This document shows positions 39,323 to 47,702 of a stretch of 64,000 nt of DNA, piece after piece. The position numbers were made by a program, and so were the translations under genes. Below the pieces are notes generated by a model that saw nothing but the letters and a program-made list of their open reading frames with translations, had not been told where the DNA came from and made no database searches. Position 1 is the first letter of the stretch. Each line of letters begins with the position of its first letter. The DNA comes from Planctomycetales bacterium (GTDB lineage: Bacteria > Planctomycetota > Planctomycetia > Planctomycetales > Planctomycetaceae): assembly GCA_028285345.1 (NCBI GenBank), contig JANQPT010000044.1, positions 682,001-746,000 of the forward strand, written 5' to 3'.

Positions 39323-41119
39323 ATGCCTCAAAAAAGAACTCGGAAACTGGCAATTGCACTTCCGCTTCTGCTGTTTGTCGCGACGCAAGAAGGTTCGCTG
39401 TTTGGCGACGAGAAGCCCAGCCCAGCTGCCCCCTTGATGCGATTGATCAAGAGTCCGCGCGTTCCCCAAGCCCAATTGGCCCGGTTGATTGAGCTGATCT
39501 GCCAGCGCGGGAATTCGGACGACTTGACATATCTCTTCGAGCAGGCGGTCAAAAAGGACGTTTATCCGGCACAGTTGCGGCGTAAGACACTCAGTTGGTT
39601 GGCCGACGCGGCTCGTACGCGCAAGGTTCGTCCCGGGGGGCAGCTTGAGCAGTTGAAGGAGCTCATTCTGCCGGTTCAGGGATCCGGCGACCGGGAACTG
39701 CGCCTGGCGGCAATTCAACTTGCCGGAGTTTGCCGTGCGGCTTCGCTTTCAGAGACGATGCGTGACGTCGCGCTCGATCCAAAAACACCCATGACGCTTC
39801 GACAGGCGGCGCTTGAGGCGCTGACGTCGATTGATCCAAACATCGCACGCGGGACGATCGAGAAACTCATCTCAATTCAGTCGGATCGTATCGCACAGCA
39901 AATGGCGGTCGCGGCGCTGGCGCAGATCGATACCGTCGCTGCGGCAACCGCTGCTGTCGAGTTGCTGAGCGACTTCGATGAGACCGACGATCCGGCGGTC
40001 TTGCTGAACGCCTTTTTAAACCGCAAGAATGGGTCAAAGGAATTGGCCGGGAAATTGACCGGAAAGTCGCTCAAGACCGACACGGCAAAACTTGCGCTGC
40101 GGCACATGTATTCAATCGGCCGCAGCGATCCGGAACTGGCGTCCGCATTGAGCACCGCAGCAGGGCTCGAGGCCAATCCGAAGCCGCTTTCCGCCGCTGA
40201 AGTCAAAAAATTGGCGACGGAAGTCCTTCAGAAGGGAGATCCGGCGCGCGGCGAGTCGGTCTTTCGGCGGGCTGACGTCAGTTGCATGCGATGCCACGCG
40301 GTCAGCAAAGCGGGTGGGCAAGTCGGCCCCGATCTCAGCGCAGTCGGCGCCAGTTCGCCGGTCGACTATTTGATCAATTCCATCTTACAACCGAATCAGG
40401 CTGTCAAGGAGGCTTACCTCACGCATGTGATTTACACTCTGGCGGGTAAAGTGCATCAAGGGATTCTCGTCAACCGCGACACGCAACGCTTGATTCTCAA
40501 AGATGCCGCCGGCAACCAGATCACGATTCCCACCGCCGACATTGACGAGGAGACCGAGGGAACCTCGCTGATGCCGCAAGGCTTGACCAAGTTTCTAACC
40601 CGTGCCGAGTTGATCGATTTGGTTCGTTTCTTGTCGGAACTCGGCAAACCGGGACCGTTCGCGATTCGCAAGAAGCCGACGTTCCAGCGGTGGCGTGTCC
40701 TCCGCGAGTTGCCGGGTCAACCGGGAGCCGCGGATGTCGATTTCGACGTGATCCGCGAGGAGTTGCCGGCGCTGCCGCAGCAAGCCTGGGTTCCTCTGTA
40801 TGCGAAAGTTGCGGGCGGTGTGCCGTTGGCGGAAGTCGCTCGCAGTACCAAATCACCGTTACTGCTGCTGCGGGCGGAGTTCGACGTGACTGCTGACGGC
40901 AAGGTTGGAATTGAGATAGACGCCCCGGTCGCCTGGGAAGCGGCCGTGGACGATGGTCGCCTACAGCGCGAGCGGCGGTTCGAAGTCGACGCAGCGAAGG
41001 GCCGGCATCGGCTGAATGTTCTGATCCGGCGATCAAATGGGCTTCGCGGCGACCTGCGAGCGGAGTTGTTTCCGGTCGAGGGTTCCGAGGCGGAGTTTCA
41101 GGTCGTTGATGGCCAGTAA
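39323..41119 (+). CDS. Secreted HEAT-repeat and haem-binding protein, planctomycete type
   Basis: 598 residues with signal peptide (about 1-28). Alpha-helical HEAT-like repeats fill about 40-300 (for example ALEALTSIDPNIARGTIEKL). CMRCH at 321-325 lies in GDPARGESVFRRADVSCMRCHAV, followed by GPDLSAVG and DYLINSILQPNQAVKEAYLTH: the planctomycete 'putative haem-binding domain'. The region ILKDAAGNQITIPTADIDEE...TRAELIDLVRFLSELG completes this unit; the remaining 150 residues form a beta-rich C-terminal part. Probable periplasmic electron-transfer protein. Followed by an intrinsic terminator. Confidence 0.88.
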   Translation: MPQKRTRKLAIALPLLLFVATQEGSLFGDEKPSPAAPLMRLIKSPRVPQAQLARLIELICQRGNSDDLTYLFEQAVKKDVYPAQLRRKTLSWLADAARTRKVRPGGQLEQLKELILPVQGSGDRELRLAAIQLAGVCRAASLSETMRDVALDPKTPMTLRQAALEALTSIDPNIARGTIEKLISIQSDRIAQQMAVAALAQIDTVAAATAAVELLSDFDETDDPAVLLNAFLNRKNGSKELAGKLTGKSLKTDTAKLALRHMYSIGRSDPELASALSTAAGLEANPKPLSAAEVKKLATEVLQKGDPARGESVFRRADVSCMRCHAVSKAGGQVGPDLSAVGASSPVDYLINSILQPNQAVKEAYLTHVIYTLAGKVHQGILVNRDTQRLILKDAAGNQITIPTADIDEETEGTSLMPQGLTKFLTRAELIDLVRFLSELGKPGPFAIRKKPTFQRWRVLRELPGQPGAADVDFDVIREELPALPQQAWVPLYAKVAGGVPLAEVARSTKSPLLLLRAEFDVTADGKVGIEIDAPVAWEAAVDDGRLQRERRFEVDAAKGRHRLNVLIRRSNGLRGDLRAELFPVEGSEAEFQVVDGQ

Positions 41120-41127
41120 TCCGTTTC

Positions 41128-41145
41128 GCCCTTTCAGGGCTTTTT
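41128..41145 (+). terminator. Intrinsic terminator of the haem/HEAT gene
   Basis: GCCCT-TTC-AGGGC stem (41128-41132 with 41136-41140) directly followed by TTTTT, nine nt after the stop codon. Short but well formed. Confidence 0.6.
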
Positions 41146-41166
41146 GGTGACCAATCAACATGCAGA

Positions 41167-41239
41167 CCCAGGGCGGCGGCGCGTTCGCTTCGCTCACGCG
41201 GCCTTTCCCTGGGCTAACTTGTTTTGCCCCGTTGGGGCA
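41167..41239. repeat. Pair of intergenic hairpins
   Basis: CCCAGGG (41167-41173) pairs with CCCTGGG (41207-41213) around a GC-rich interior; then GCCCC-GTT-GGGGC (41227-41239). Both lie in the 270-nt gap before the GT2 gene. No coding sequence found there. Confidence 0.6.
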
Positions 41240-41391
41240 ACTGTTCCGGGGATGGGCGCCGGAGCGCAATTGCTAAACAGGTCATGCGACCGTCACGTCC
41301 GACCACTTCGTCTTGACACAATCTTGAAACTCTGTTGCAGTGCTCCTCCCGTGAAATACCAAATCGGCGTATCGTCAGGGATGCACGACCG

Positions 41392-42174
41392 ATGAATGAG
41401 GCTGCTGATAATTCCACGCTTGCCAAGCTGAAGGCATGGACGCCGCCGGGCGATGTCGATGCGGTCGCCTACTCGCTCGTGATTCCGGCGTTCAATGAGG
41501 CCGACAACATCGAGCCGCTGTACGCGGAAATTGTTACGGTAATGCAGGAGTTTGACGAGGACTTTGAAATCCTCATCATCGACGACGGCAGTGACGACTA
41601 CACCGGCTCGGTCATCCTTCGCCTCAGTAATGCCGATCCCGCAGTACGGCTGATTCAACTGATATCCAATTCCGGAAAAACCGCGGCACTCGACGCGGGG
41701 TTTCGCGCGGCACGCGGCAACTGGATTATCATGATGGACGCCGACCGGCAGAATGATCCGCATGAAATCCCTCGCTTGCTCGCGGAGGTCGATCGGGCGG
41801 ATATGGTTTGTGGTCGCCGCCTTCGCCGGCGCGATACCGTCACCAAGCGACTGACCTCGATTCTTGCCAACTCGGTAAGGCGGGCGATTCTGGGCGACAC
41901 GATTCGCGACGTGAACTGCGGTTTCAAGGTCTTCCGCCGGCGATGCCTGCAGCACGTGAATCTCTATCACGGCATGCACCGCTTTTTGCCGGTCCTGTTT
42001 GAGATGGAAGGCTACCGCGTGGTCGAGGTTGATGTTCGCGACCGGCCGCGCGTCGCCGGTCGCAGCAAGTACGGACTGTTCAATCGTCTCATCGGTCCTT
42101 TTCTCGACATGCTGGCAGTGCGATGGATGCAAACCGCCCGTCTGAACTACACGATCAAGCATCAAAGCGACTGA
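41392..42174 (+). CDS. GT2 family glycosyltransferase (DPM1-like, polyprenyl-phosphate sugar transferase)
   Basis: 260 residues. GT-A fold: LVIPAFNEADNIEPL, IIDDGSDDYTGSVI, MMDADRQNDPHEIP (Asp-x-Asp metal site) and the late block NCGFKVFRR...HRFLPVLFEMEGYRVVEVDVRDRPRVAGRSKYG. The 'RxR..G.SKYG' ending is typical of dolichol/undecaprenyl-phosphate mannose or glucosyl synthases. No membrane segment at the C-terminus, as in DPM1-type enzymes. Its 3' end overlaps the next gene by 52 nt, an ArnT/PMT-like transferase that would use a polyprenyl-phosphate sugar. ATG 41392 chosen; the frame is open from 41335. Confidence 0.9.
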   Translation: MNEAADNSTLAKLKAWTPPGDVDAVAYSLVIPAFNEADNIEPLYAEIVTVMQEFDEDFEILIIDDGSDDYTGSVILRLSNADPAVRLIQLISNSGKTAALDAGFRAARGNWIIMMDADRQNDPHEIPRLLAEVDRADMVCGRRLRRRDTVTKRLTSILANSVRRAILGDTIRDVNCGFKVFRRRCLQHVNLYHGMHRFLPVLFEMEGYRVVEVDVRDRPRVAGRSKYGLFNRLIGPFLDMLAVRWMQTARLNYTIKHQSD

Positions 42175-43739
42175 CGCATCCGGCCTGGCTGGTGTCGTTG
42201 TTTCTGCTCTCCGCCGTCCTGCGGATCTCTGCGCCGAACGACCTGTTCGAAGGCGATCAGAACAAACAAGTCGGCTACATCATGGATGTATTGCGGCACG
42301 GCCATTGGTCGACGCAGTTTGAAGTGAACGGCTACATCGCCACCAAGCCGCCGCTCTACAACTGGATTGCCGCCGGATTCTGTCGGCTGGCAGGATCGAC
42401 CGACCCGTGGGTGCTCAAGCTCCCCTCGATTCTTGCCGCCGCGGCGCTCCTCGTCTGCCTGTACCGGCTCACGCAACACTTCCTAGGCCAGACTGCGGCG
42501 TTCTTCGCCGCGCTAACCTTCATCGCTTGCCATCACTTCAGCAAGTTGATGTGGTTTGCCCGGACGGACATGTTGATGACCGCCACGCTGTATGCGGCAA
42601 TCCTGGTCTTCGTTGCCGTCAAGCAGTCTTGGTGGAAATCGACGCTGGTCGGCCTCATTTTGGCCGCCTCGGCGCTGACCAAAGGTCCCGTCGGCCCGTG
42701 TCTGTTCGGTGTTTTCCTGTTGATGTGGTGCTGGACAGAGGGAATTCGCCCACAGCGGAAGACGCTGATGCAGGCGCTGCCCGGATTGCTTGTGTTTACG
42801 GTGATCGTTTCCACCTGGTTGATCGCGGTCAGCCGAATCCCCGATTTCCATGAGTCGGTGATTCAAAACGAATTGTCTCGGCGATTGCCCGGTTCGACGG
42901 TCAAGACCAAGCCGTTTTACTATTATGTGAGCCATCTGCTGACGCGCGTCGCCCCCTGGTCGGCGGTCGGGTTGTTGGGAGCGATTCTGGCGTTCCGCCA
43001 TCGCCAACAATGGAAGCGGGTTCGACTGCTGGTCTGCTGGGCGGCTGCCTATTTTCTGTTTTTCAGCGCGATTCCTTCGAAACGGCACGATCTGTTGTTG
43101 CCGGTTTATCCCGTTGTCTTCATGTTGGCGGGGTACGCGCTTGAACATTCCGTGCGACTGTTCGGGCGCAAGGATGTCCGCACGTCATTCACTGCAGCGG
43201 GTGCTTTGCTGATTCTGGCCGGCGCTTACGTTTTGGCGGTCGCAGAAGGCTCATTCAGCGCCGGTATCGCGGTCGCGACGGCGGTCAGCGGCGCGGTCAC
43301 AATCTGGCTGGCCCAGCGGCGACGGGCGTTTGCAGTTCATGCGGTCGCCGTGGGCTGTCTGTTTGCAAACGGTCTCTACTACCATTGGGCCAACATCGGT
43401 CCCCGCGTCGACTATCGTGAATTCGCATCCTTTATGCGTGAGGTCGATTCGCAAACCGGCGGCCAAGGGGTGCTCGTGTATCACGCGCATCCGCTGGTTT
43501 CGTACGAACTGGGGTTGCACGAAGAGTTTCCCGACCCGCGCGACCTGTTGAAACGGCGACCGCAGTGGCTGATCGCACCGGCGCCGGAAGTGCCGATCAT
43601 CAAAAGCTGGACCCGCTGGGAACTCGAACCGGTCGCTGAATTCAGCTTCCACGGCCAGCGTGAAATCGACGCGACGCTGTTTCGCGTCGAACCTGCGCCG
43701 CTGCCGACGGCGTCACGGGTCGCGACGTCGGCGAACTAG
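42123..43739 (+). CDS. ArnT/PMT-like membrane glycosyltransferase
   Basis: 538 residues. About 11-12 membrane spans. N-terminal loop with DLFEGDQNKQVGY, where the first Asp/Glu pair is the expected metal/catalytic site of GT-C enzymes, followed by TKPPLYNWIAAGF (the KPPLYYW-like block of ArnT) and the later SKRHDLLLPVYP (RPLYLLP-like). C-terminal soluble domain after about 440. Likely transfers a sugar from polyprenyl phosphate, made by the preceding GT2, to lipid or protein on the outer face of the membrane. Overlaps the GT2 gene by 52 nt. Its stop codon overlaps the next convergent stop. Confidence 0.88.
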   Translation: MDANRPSELHDQASKRLTHPAWLVSLFLLSAVLRISAPNDLFEGDQNKQVGYIMDVLRHGHWSTQFEVNGYIATKPPLYNWIAAGFCRLAGSTDPWVLKLPSILAAAALLVCLYRLTQHFLGQTAAFFAALTFIACHHFSKLMWFARTDMLMTATLYAAILVFVAVKQSWWKSTLVGLILAASALTKGPVGPCLFGVFLLMWCWTEGIRPQRKTLMQALPGLLVFTVIVSTWLIAVSRIPDFHESVIQNELSRRLPGSTVKTKPFYYYVSHLLTRVAPWSAVGLLGAILAFRHRQQWKRVRLLVCWAAAYFLFFSAIPSKRHDLLLPVYPVVFMLAGYALEHSVRLFGRKDVRTSFTAAGALLILAGAYVLAVAEGSFSAGIAVATAVSGAVTIWLAQRRRAFAVHAVAVGCLFANGLYYHWANIGPRVDYREFASFMREVDSQTGGQGVLVYHAHPLVSYELGLHEEFPDPRDLLKRRPQWLIAPAPEVPIIKSWTRWELEPVAEFSFHGQREIDATLFRVEPAPLPTASRVATSAN

Positions 43740-44356
43740 AGCCCGAACGCTTCGACGTACCGATCGAAGATGACCGCCTCGTTCTTGTACGCGTATTGCT
43801 CGGCGTAGGACTCTCCTCGATCTGCGCCGACTGACGAATCCGACGTCATCCAGTCGTGATGGTGGCCCAATTCGTGCAAAAAAACATGCAACAACTGAAA
43901 CGCACGTCGCGACGACGGCGAATACTCCACTAAATAATACGGCCCCTTTTCGTCGCTGTCTCGAGTGTATTGAATCCCCAGCCGCCGATACAGTGCCGCA
44001 TGCTCTTGGACGTGTTCAACGTCTACACAATACACCAACTCGCACTCGCAGGCACAGATTGCGACTTGGCCCGGACGAAACCAGCCATCGGTATCCTCTT
44101 CTGCCTTCGCCAGAATGATCTCGTGCAATCCTTCCGAGATCTCATTCCAGTCTGGCAGGATGTCGATAAATTTCAAAATGTCGTTCTTGCGCAGATAATG
44201 GCGATGTCCGGCGCCCGGCTGTTCTCGGCGGATCAGCGGTGCGGTGCGGGTCGGTCGGCTGCGGTTTTTGCGCTGCGTGCGGCCGTCGATGACTTTTGGC
44301 GCCGATTTGCGCTGAGTGTATCGACGAGATCGATTTGCGGAATGTTGGCGACCCAT
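43736..44356 (-). CDS. Predicted zinc metallopeptidase-like protein with HELGH motif
   Basis: 206 residues, no signal peptide. N-terminal 50 residues are strongly basic and disordered (RSRRYTQRKSAPK...RTQRKNRSRPTRT). HELGH at 161-165 with extra His (HELGHHHDW), followed by GESYAEQYA where Glu182 or Glu186 could be the third ligand, the minigluzincin/gluzincin layout. The central part (AICACECELVYCVDVEHVQEHAALYRRLGI) has paired Cys. AAGGAGG sits six bases before ATG, so it is well translated. The stop codon shares CTAG with the convergent ArnT-like gene. I know of no named family; the metallopeptidase call rests on the motif only. Confidence 0.65.
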   Translation of the reverse strand: MGRQHSANRSRRYTQRKSAPKVIDGRTQRKNRSRPTRTAPLIRREQPGAGHRHYLRKNDILKFIDILPDWNEISEGLHEIILAKAEEDTDGWFRPGQVAICACECELVYCVDVEHVQEHAALYRRLGIQYTRDSDEKGPYYLVEYSPSSRRAFQLLHVFLHELGHHHDWMTSDSSVGADRGESYAEQYAYKNEAVIFDRYVEAFGL

Positions 44357-44444
44357 GAAACACCTCCTTCAACGCATGCAGCATGCGATCGATTTCTCAT
44401 GCCACCCGGCCGGTCAAATTGAGTTCCTCTCAGAGACACCGCCG

Positions 44445-44987
44445 TCATACGGCCGGTTCGGCGGAGTAGACCCGCTCGTACGCTTCCTCCGCCACTCCGC
44501 CCAATCGCTCGGCGAGGTTTTTATATGCCTCCCGCCGGTAGTCCCAGTGCCCCGCGCGGGCCACCTGTTCCAGCCAATCACAGAGATGAATCTGGCACAG
44601 AGCGTCGAAGTCGTCCGCTGATAATTCGATCGGCTCATCTGAGATCCGATCGGTGATGAGATAGGGTTCACGACCACTCGCCACAGCATCGTCGAACGTG
44701 CTGCGGTCCATCGCGCAATTCCAATACGCCAGCCGTTCCGCCCGCTCGCCGATCAGGTCCGCCACGTCACCCCGTCGCAAAAGCGGCAGTGTGAAACCCT
44801 GAAATCGCTCGGTGCCGTAGATCGAGTGATACATCCCCGCCCGGCAGACTTCGTCGGAACACCCCCACTCCTTGAGATCGTTGTGGACGCCGATTGCGTG
44901 GGCCAAATAGGTCTTCTCGGTATGCGAAACGGAATCGGCCCCGGCGGCGATAAAAAAATCGGTCAATTGCTTAAACGTGGCTGTCAT
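44445..44987 (-). CDS. DUF6817 (HD-like) protein
   Basis: 180 residues. The block SHTEKTYLAHAIGVHNDLKEWGCSDEVCRAGMYHSIYGTERF has the spaced His/Asp of the HD phosphohydrolase-like DUF6817 family (H...H..vh..L..WG..eevc.AGL.HsiYGt..f). The remainder is helical. AGGAG lies six bases before ATG 44987; the frame is open to 45035, but that start has no support. Function unknown; HD-type domains usually hydrolyse phosphate esters or nucleotides. Accessory gene, isolated. Confidence 0.8.
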   Translation of the reverse strand: MTATFKQLTDFFIAAGADSVSHTEKTYLAHAIGVHNDLKEWGCSDEVCRAGMYHSIYGTERFQGFTLPLLRRGDVADLIGERAERLAYWNCAMDRSTFDDAVASGREPYLITDRISDEPIELSADDFDALCQIHLCDWLEQVARAGHWDYRREAYKNLAERLGGVAEEAYERVYSAEPAV

Positions 44988-45088
44988 GGCAATCTCCTCA
45001 TTCGTCAGTCGACATGGGACAACTGATGATACCAAGCCGACGCTTTACCGTCGCAGTCAAAGGCATCGCATGAATTCAAAATGCGTCT

Positions 45089-45370
45089 TCAGCGAAGAAT
45101 TTGCAGGACTACGTGACTGACGCTCAGTATCAAGAACGAAATCCCGCCGCCGATGAGAATGAACGACAAAAGTCGTTCACGGGAACTGTTAGGTGGCGCC
45201 TCCGACCCTTCAGTCGCGGCGCGACGAGATTTCCGGCGATCATAAGCCACCACAAAACAGGCGCATCCCCAACAGAGGAAATACAGGCTGTGAAACTGCT
45301 CGGGAAGCAGCAATGCAAGGAAGCCTAATGCAAACAAGACAAGTGTGAGGGTCGTCGATCGATTGCTCAT
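45089..45370 (-). CDS. Small two-span membrane protein, hypothetical
   Basis: 93 residues from ATG 45370. Two hydrophobic segments, about 7-25 (TLVLFALGFLALLLP) with a following Trp/Cys-rich stretch (FLCWGCACFVVAY) and about 70-88, separated by a basic loop. No motif recognised. The frame extends upstream to 45442. Weak evidence for expression. Confidence 0.5.
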   Translation of the reverse strand: MSNRSTTLTLVLFALGFLALLLPEQFHSLYFLCWGCACFVVAYDRRKSRRAATEGSEAPPNSSRERLLSFILIGGGISFLILSVSHVVLQILR

Positions 45371-45671
45371 TTTGCGAACTTTGCAGAGGAGTCGTCGGCT
45401 GATTCTGGAGCTAATGTAGCCGCGTCGCGAAGTGAAAACCACCGACCGGCAGTGATCTTTGCCTGCAATCGCTGCGACCCTTCACACGTTGCGTAGCCGA
45501 ACTCGTGAGAGTTTGGGAATCTTCCTGCACTGAGTTGAGTTTTCAGAAGTCTCACGACTTCTGCTACGCCATCTTTATCGCTTGACCAACCTCCTAGCCT
45601 TCACAAGTTTGTGTTAGAATCGCGTCTGTCATGCGTTGCGAACCAATCCGCCATCCTTTGGAGCCCCGCAA
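45371..45671. other. Intergenic region
   Basis: 301 nt between divergent genes. No repeat, RNA or promoter of note was recognised, beyond GGAG eight bases before the archaemetzincin start. Confidence 0.4.
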
Positions 45672-46715
45672 ATGCCACAACGACCACGTTTGCGTTTCGC
45701 GACGGTGCTGATCGTCGTGTTGGCTGCGGCAATCCCGATCACGGCGGCGTTTGTGGGACTTCCGGCATACCTGGGAGGCGACGGCGCGGTGGAACACACC
45801 AACACGTTGTTCTCCGTCCCGCCTGAGCGGGCGCGGCTGCGGGCGATTGGTCCCACTGACGACTTGGAAGCGGGCTTGCAGCGCGCGTTCGATCCAGCAG
45901 AGGACTTTCAGCCCGTCGCCGATCCGCAGCCGGGCTATTGGTTGGCCGAACATGGTGAGCCGGGCCAGACGTTTGAGCAATATGTCGCGTCCGAGCCGCA
46001 CCGCCCCGATCAACAGCGGAATCGGCTTTACATTCTGCCGCTGGGTGAGTTCGACCCCAATCACAAGCCGTCACTTGCCGATTTACAGCTCTGCGCGGAG
46101 GCATTTTTTCAGATGGAGGTGCGAGTGCTACCGCCGGTCAAACTAGACGATCCGGCGCTCACCAACCGCATTAACCGGCACACCGGCAAGCGTCAATATC
46201 TGACCGGCGACTTGTTGGAAATGATGCGGCAGCAGCTTCCCGAAGACGCCTATTGCATGTTGGGCCTCACGCCGGAGGACTTGTATCCCAAAGAGGAGTG
46301 GAACTTTGTCTTTGGCATGGCTTCGCTACGGGACCGCGTCGGCGTATTCAGTTCCGCGCGCAAAGGAGGTTCGCTCACCGACAATCCGCCATCAGCGCAG
46401 CAGGAATCACTGACGATGCGCCGCAACTGCCGCACACTCCTCCACGAGACCGGCCACATGTTCGGCATGCAGCATTGCATTTATTTCTCGTGTTTGATGA
46501 ACGGCTCCAATCACTTGGAAGAAGCGGACTCGCAACCGCTGCACCTCTGCCCGGTCTGTCTCCGCAAGCTGCACTGGAATCGCGGCGATCCCGGCTTCGT
46601 AACGCGGCGATACCGGCAGCTCGAGCAAGCCTACAAGACCTTGGGGCTCGACGACGAAGCGGCTTGGATTGCTCGCCGCGAAGCGCGAATTGCCGGCGGC
46701 AACAGTAGCGAATAG
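45672..46715 (+). CDS. Membrane-anchored archaemetzincin-like metallopeptidase
   Basis: 347 residues. N-terminal anchor helix (about 10-30, FATVLIVVLAAAIPITAAFVG). The protease signature is complete: HETGHMFGMQH (H258, E259, H262, H268) followed by C269, C274, C293 and C296, the four Cys of the second zinc site, and by CLRKLHW. Archaemetzincins are peptidases or aminopeptidases of family M54 found mainly in archaea, animals and some bacteria; here the long N-terminal region and helix suggest an extracytoplasmic form. GGAG eight bases before ATG 45672. Monocistronic, convergent with an LRR gene 28 nt downstream. Confidence 0.88.
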   Translation: MPQRPRLRFATVLIVVLAAAIPITAAFVGLPAYLGGDGAVEHTNTLFSVPPERARLRAIGPTDDLEAGLQRAFDPAEDFQPVADPQPGYWLAEHGEPGQTFEQYVASEPHRPDQQRNRLYILPLGEFDPNHKPSLADLQLCAEAFFQMEVRVLPPVKLDDPALTNRINRHTGKRQYLTGDLLEMMRQQLPEDAYCMLGLTPEDLYPKEEWNFVFGMASLRDRVGVFSSARKGGSLTDNPPSAQQESLTMRRNCRTLLHETGHMFGMQHCIYFSCLMNGSNHLEEADSQPLHLCPVCLRKLHWNRGDPGFVTRRYRQLEQAYKTLGLDDEAAWIARREARIAGGNSSE

Positions 46716-46743
46716 CAAATCCAGCGGACTCAGCAGTGCAAGT

Positions 46744-47505
46744 TCATTCCGGGTGGCTGTAACCCTTCAAGTTGGGCAGTTGACCGGCCAGTTTGTGGAC
46801 CTCCGACTCCGTGCAGCGTGTGTTGTCCAGCCAAAGGTGTTCGAGCGCCGTCAGTTGTTTGATTGATTTCAACCCGTCATCGGTGATAGCGCAGCGGCTC
46901 AAACTCAACTCGCGAAGGTTTTGCAGGCCGACCAGTTGTTTCAACCGGCTGTCGTCGGTCTTCGTCCTGCTGAGATTAAGTTTCTCAAGTCGGGAAAGAC
47001 CGTTGAGCGGCCCGAGATTGGAGTCACCGACGTCCGTCGCTTGCAGATTGAGCTCCTGAAGATTGGAGGACCCCGCTAAATGCTTCAACCCCTGGTCGCT
47101 GATGCGAGTGTACGAGAGGTTCAGCGTCTGCAGTTGTTTCAGCCTCCTCAGTTGTTGCATGCCGGAATCATCGAATTCCGTCCCCTCGAGATTCAGATGT
47201 TGCAACTGAGTGAGCTTGCCAAGTTGCGGCAAGTCGCTGCCTTTAACGGACAATCCCGAGAGATTGACCCGTCGCGCGCGCCGGAACTGTTCCCAATCAC
47301 CGAATGCCGCCGGCATCCAGCCGGGGCGAACAATCTCCGATTCTACGCGGCCACCCAGCCGTTCAATTTCAGTGATCGCCGCCTGCTCCCCGGAATAGGG
47401 CCACCAGATGTTGACAACCCCGCAAACAATAAGCAGCACAATGATTGTGACCGCCCAGAGTCCGTACTTGGGCCGTTGCGATTTTGAGCCGGCAGGTTCA
47501 GTCAT
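46744..47505 (-). CDS. Membrane-anchored leucine-rich repeat protein
   Basis: 253 residues: basic N-terminus, one membrane span (about 16-36, LWAVTIIVLLIVCGVVNIWW), then a linker and six to seven LRR units of 23-24 residues (LQHLNLEGTEFDDSGM, LQTLNLSYTRISDQGL, LQELNLQATDVGDSNL, LEKLNLSRTKTDDSRL, LRELSLSRCAITDDGL, LEHLWLDNTRCTESEV). Same architecture as the LRR protein at 14.1 kb, but not an obvious close copy. AGGAG eight bases before ATG. Ligand unknown. Confidence 0.85.
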   Translation of the reverse strand: MTEPAGSKSQRPKYGLWAVTIIVLLIVCGVVNIWWPYSGEQAAITEIERLGGRVESEIVRPGWMPAAFGDWEQFRRARRVNLSGLSVKGSDLPQLGKLTQLQHLNLEGTEFDDSGMQQLRRLKQLQTLNLSYTRISDQGLKHLAGSSNLQELNLQATDVGDSNLGPLNGLSRLEKLNLSRTKTDDSRLKQLVGLQNLRELSLSRCAITDDGLKSIKQLTALEHLWLDNTRCTESEVHKLAGQLPNLKGYSHPE

Positions 47506-47702
47506 TTCTGGCGCTCCTGATGAATCGAGTCGCGATTATTGTGCGAACGACAGTTGCTCCAACTCGACCTGGCGCAACGTCGTTCGCGTCGAGCTTAATC
47601 AGCAAAAGCCTCCCAATGCTGTCACAAACGTCAATCGAGCAGTATTAGAATGTAAAGTTCGCACCGCGAATTCCACCCCGCTCACATTCTCGGGAGACAA
47701 TA

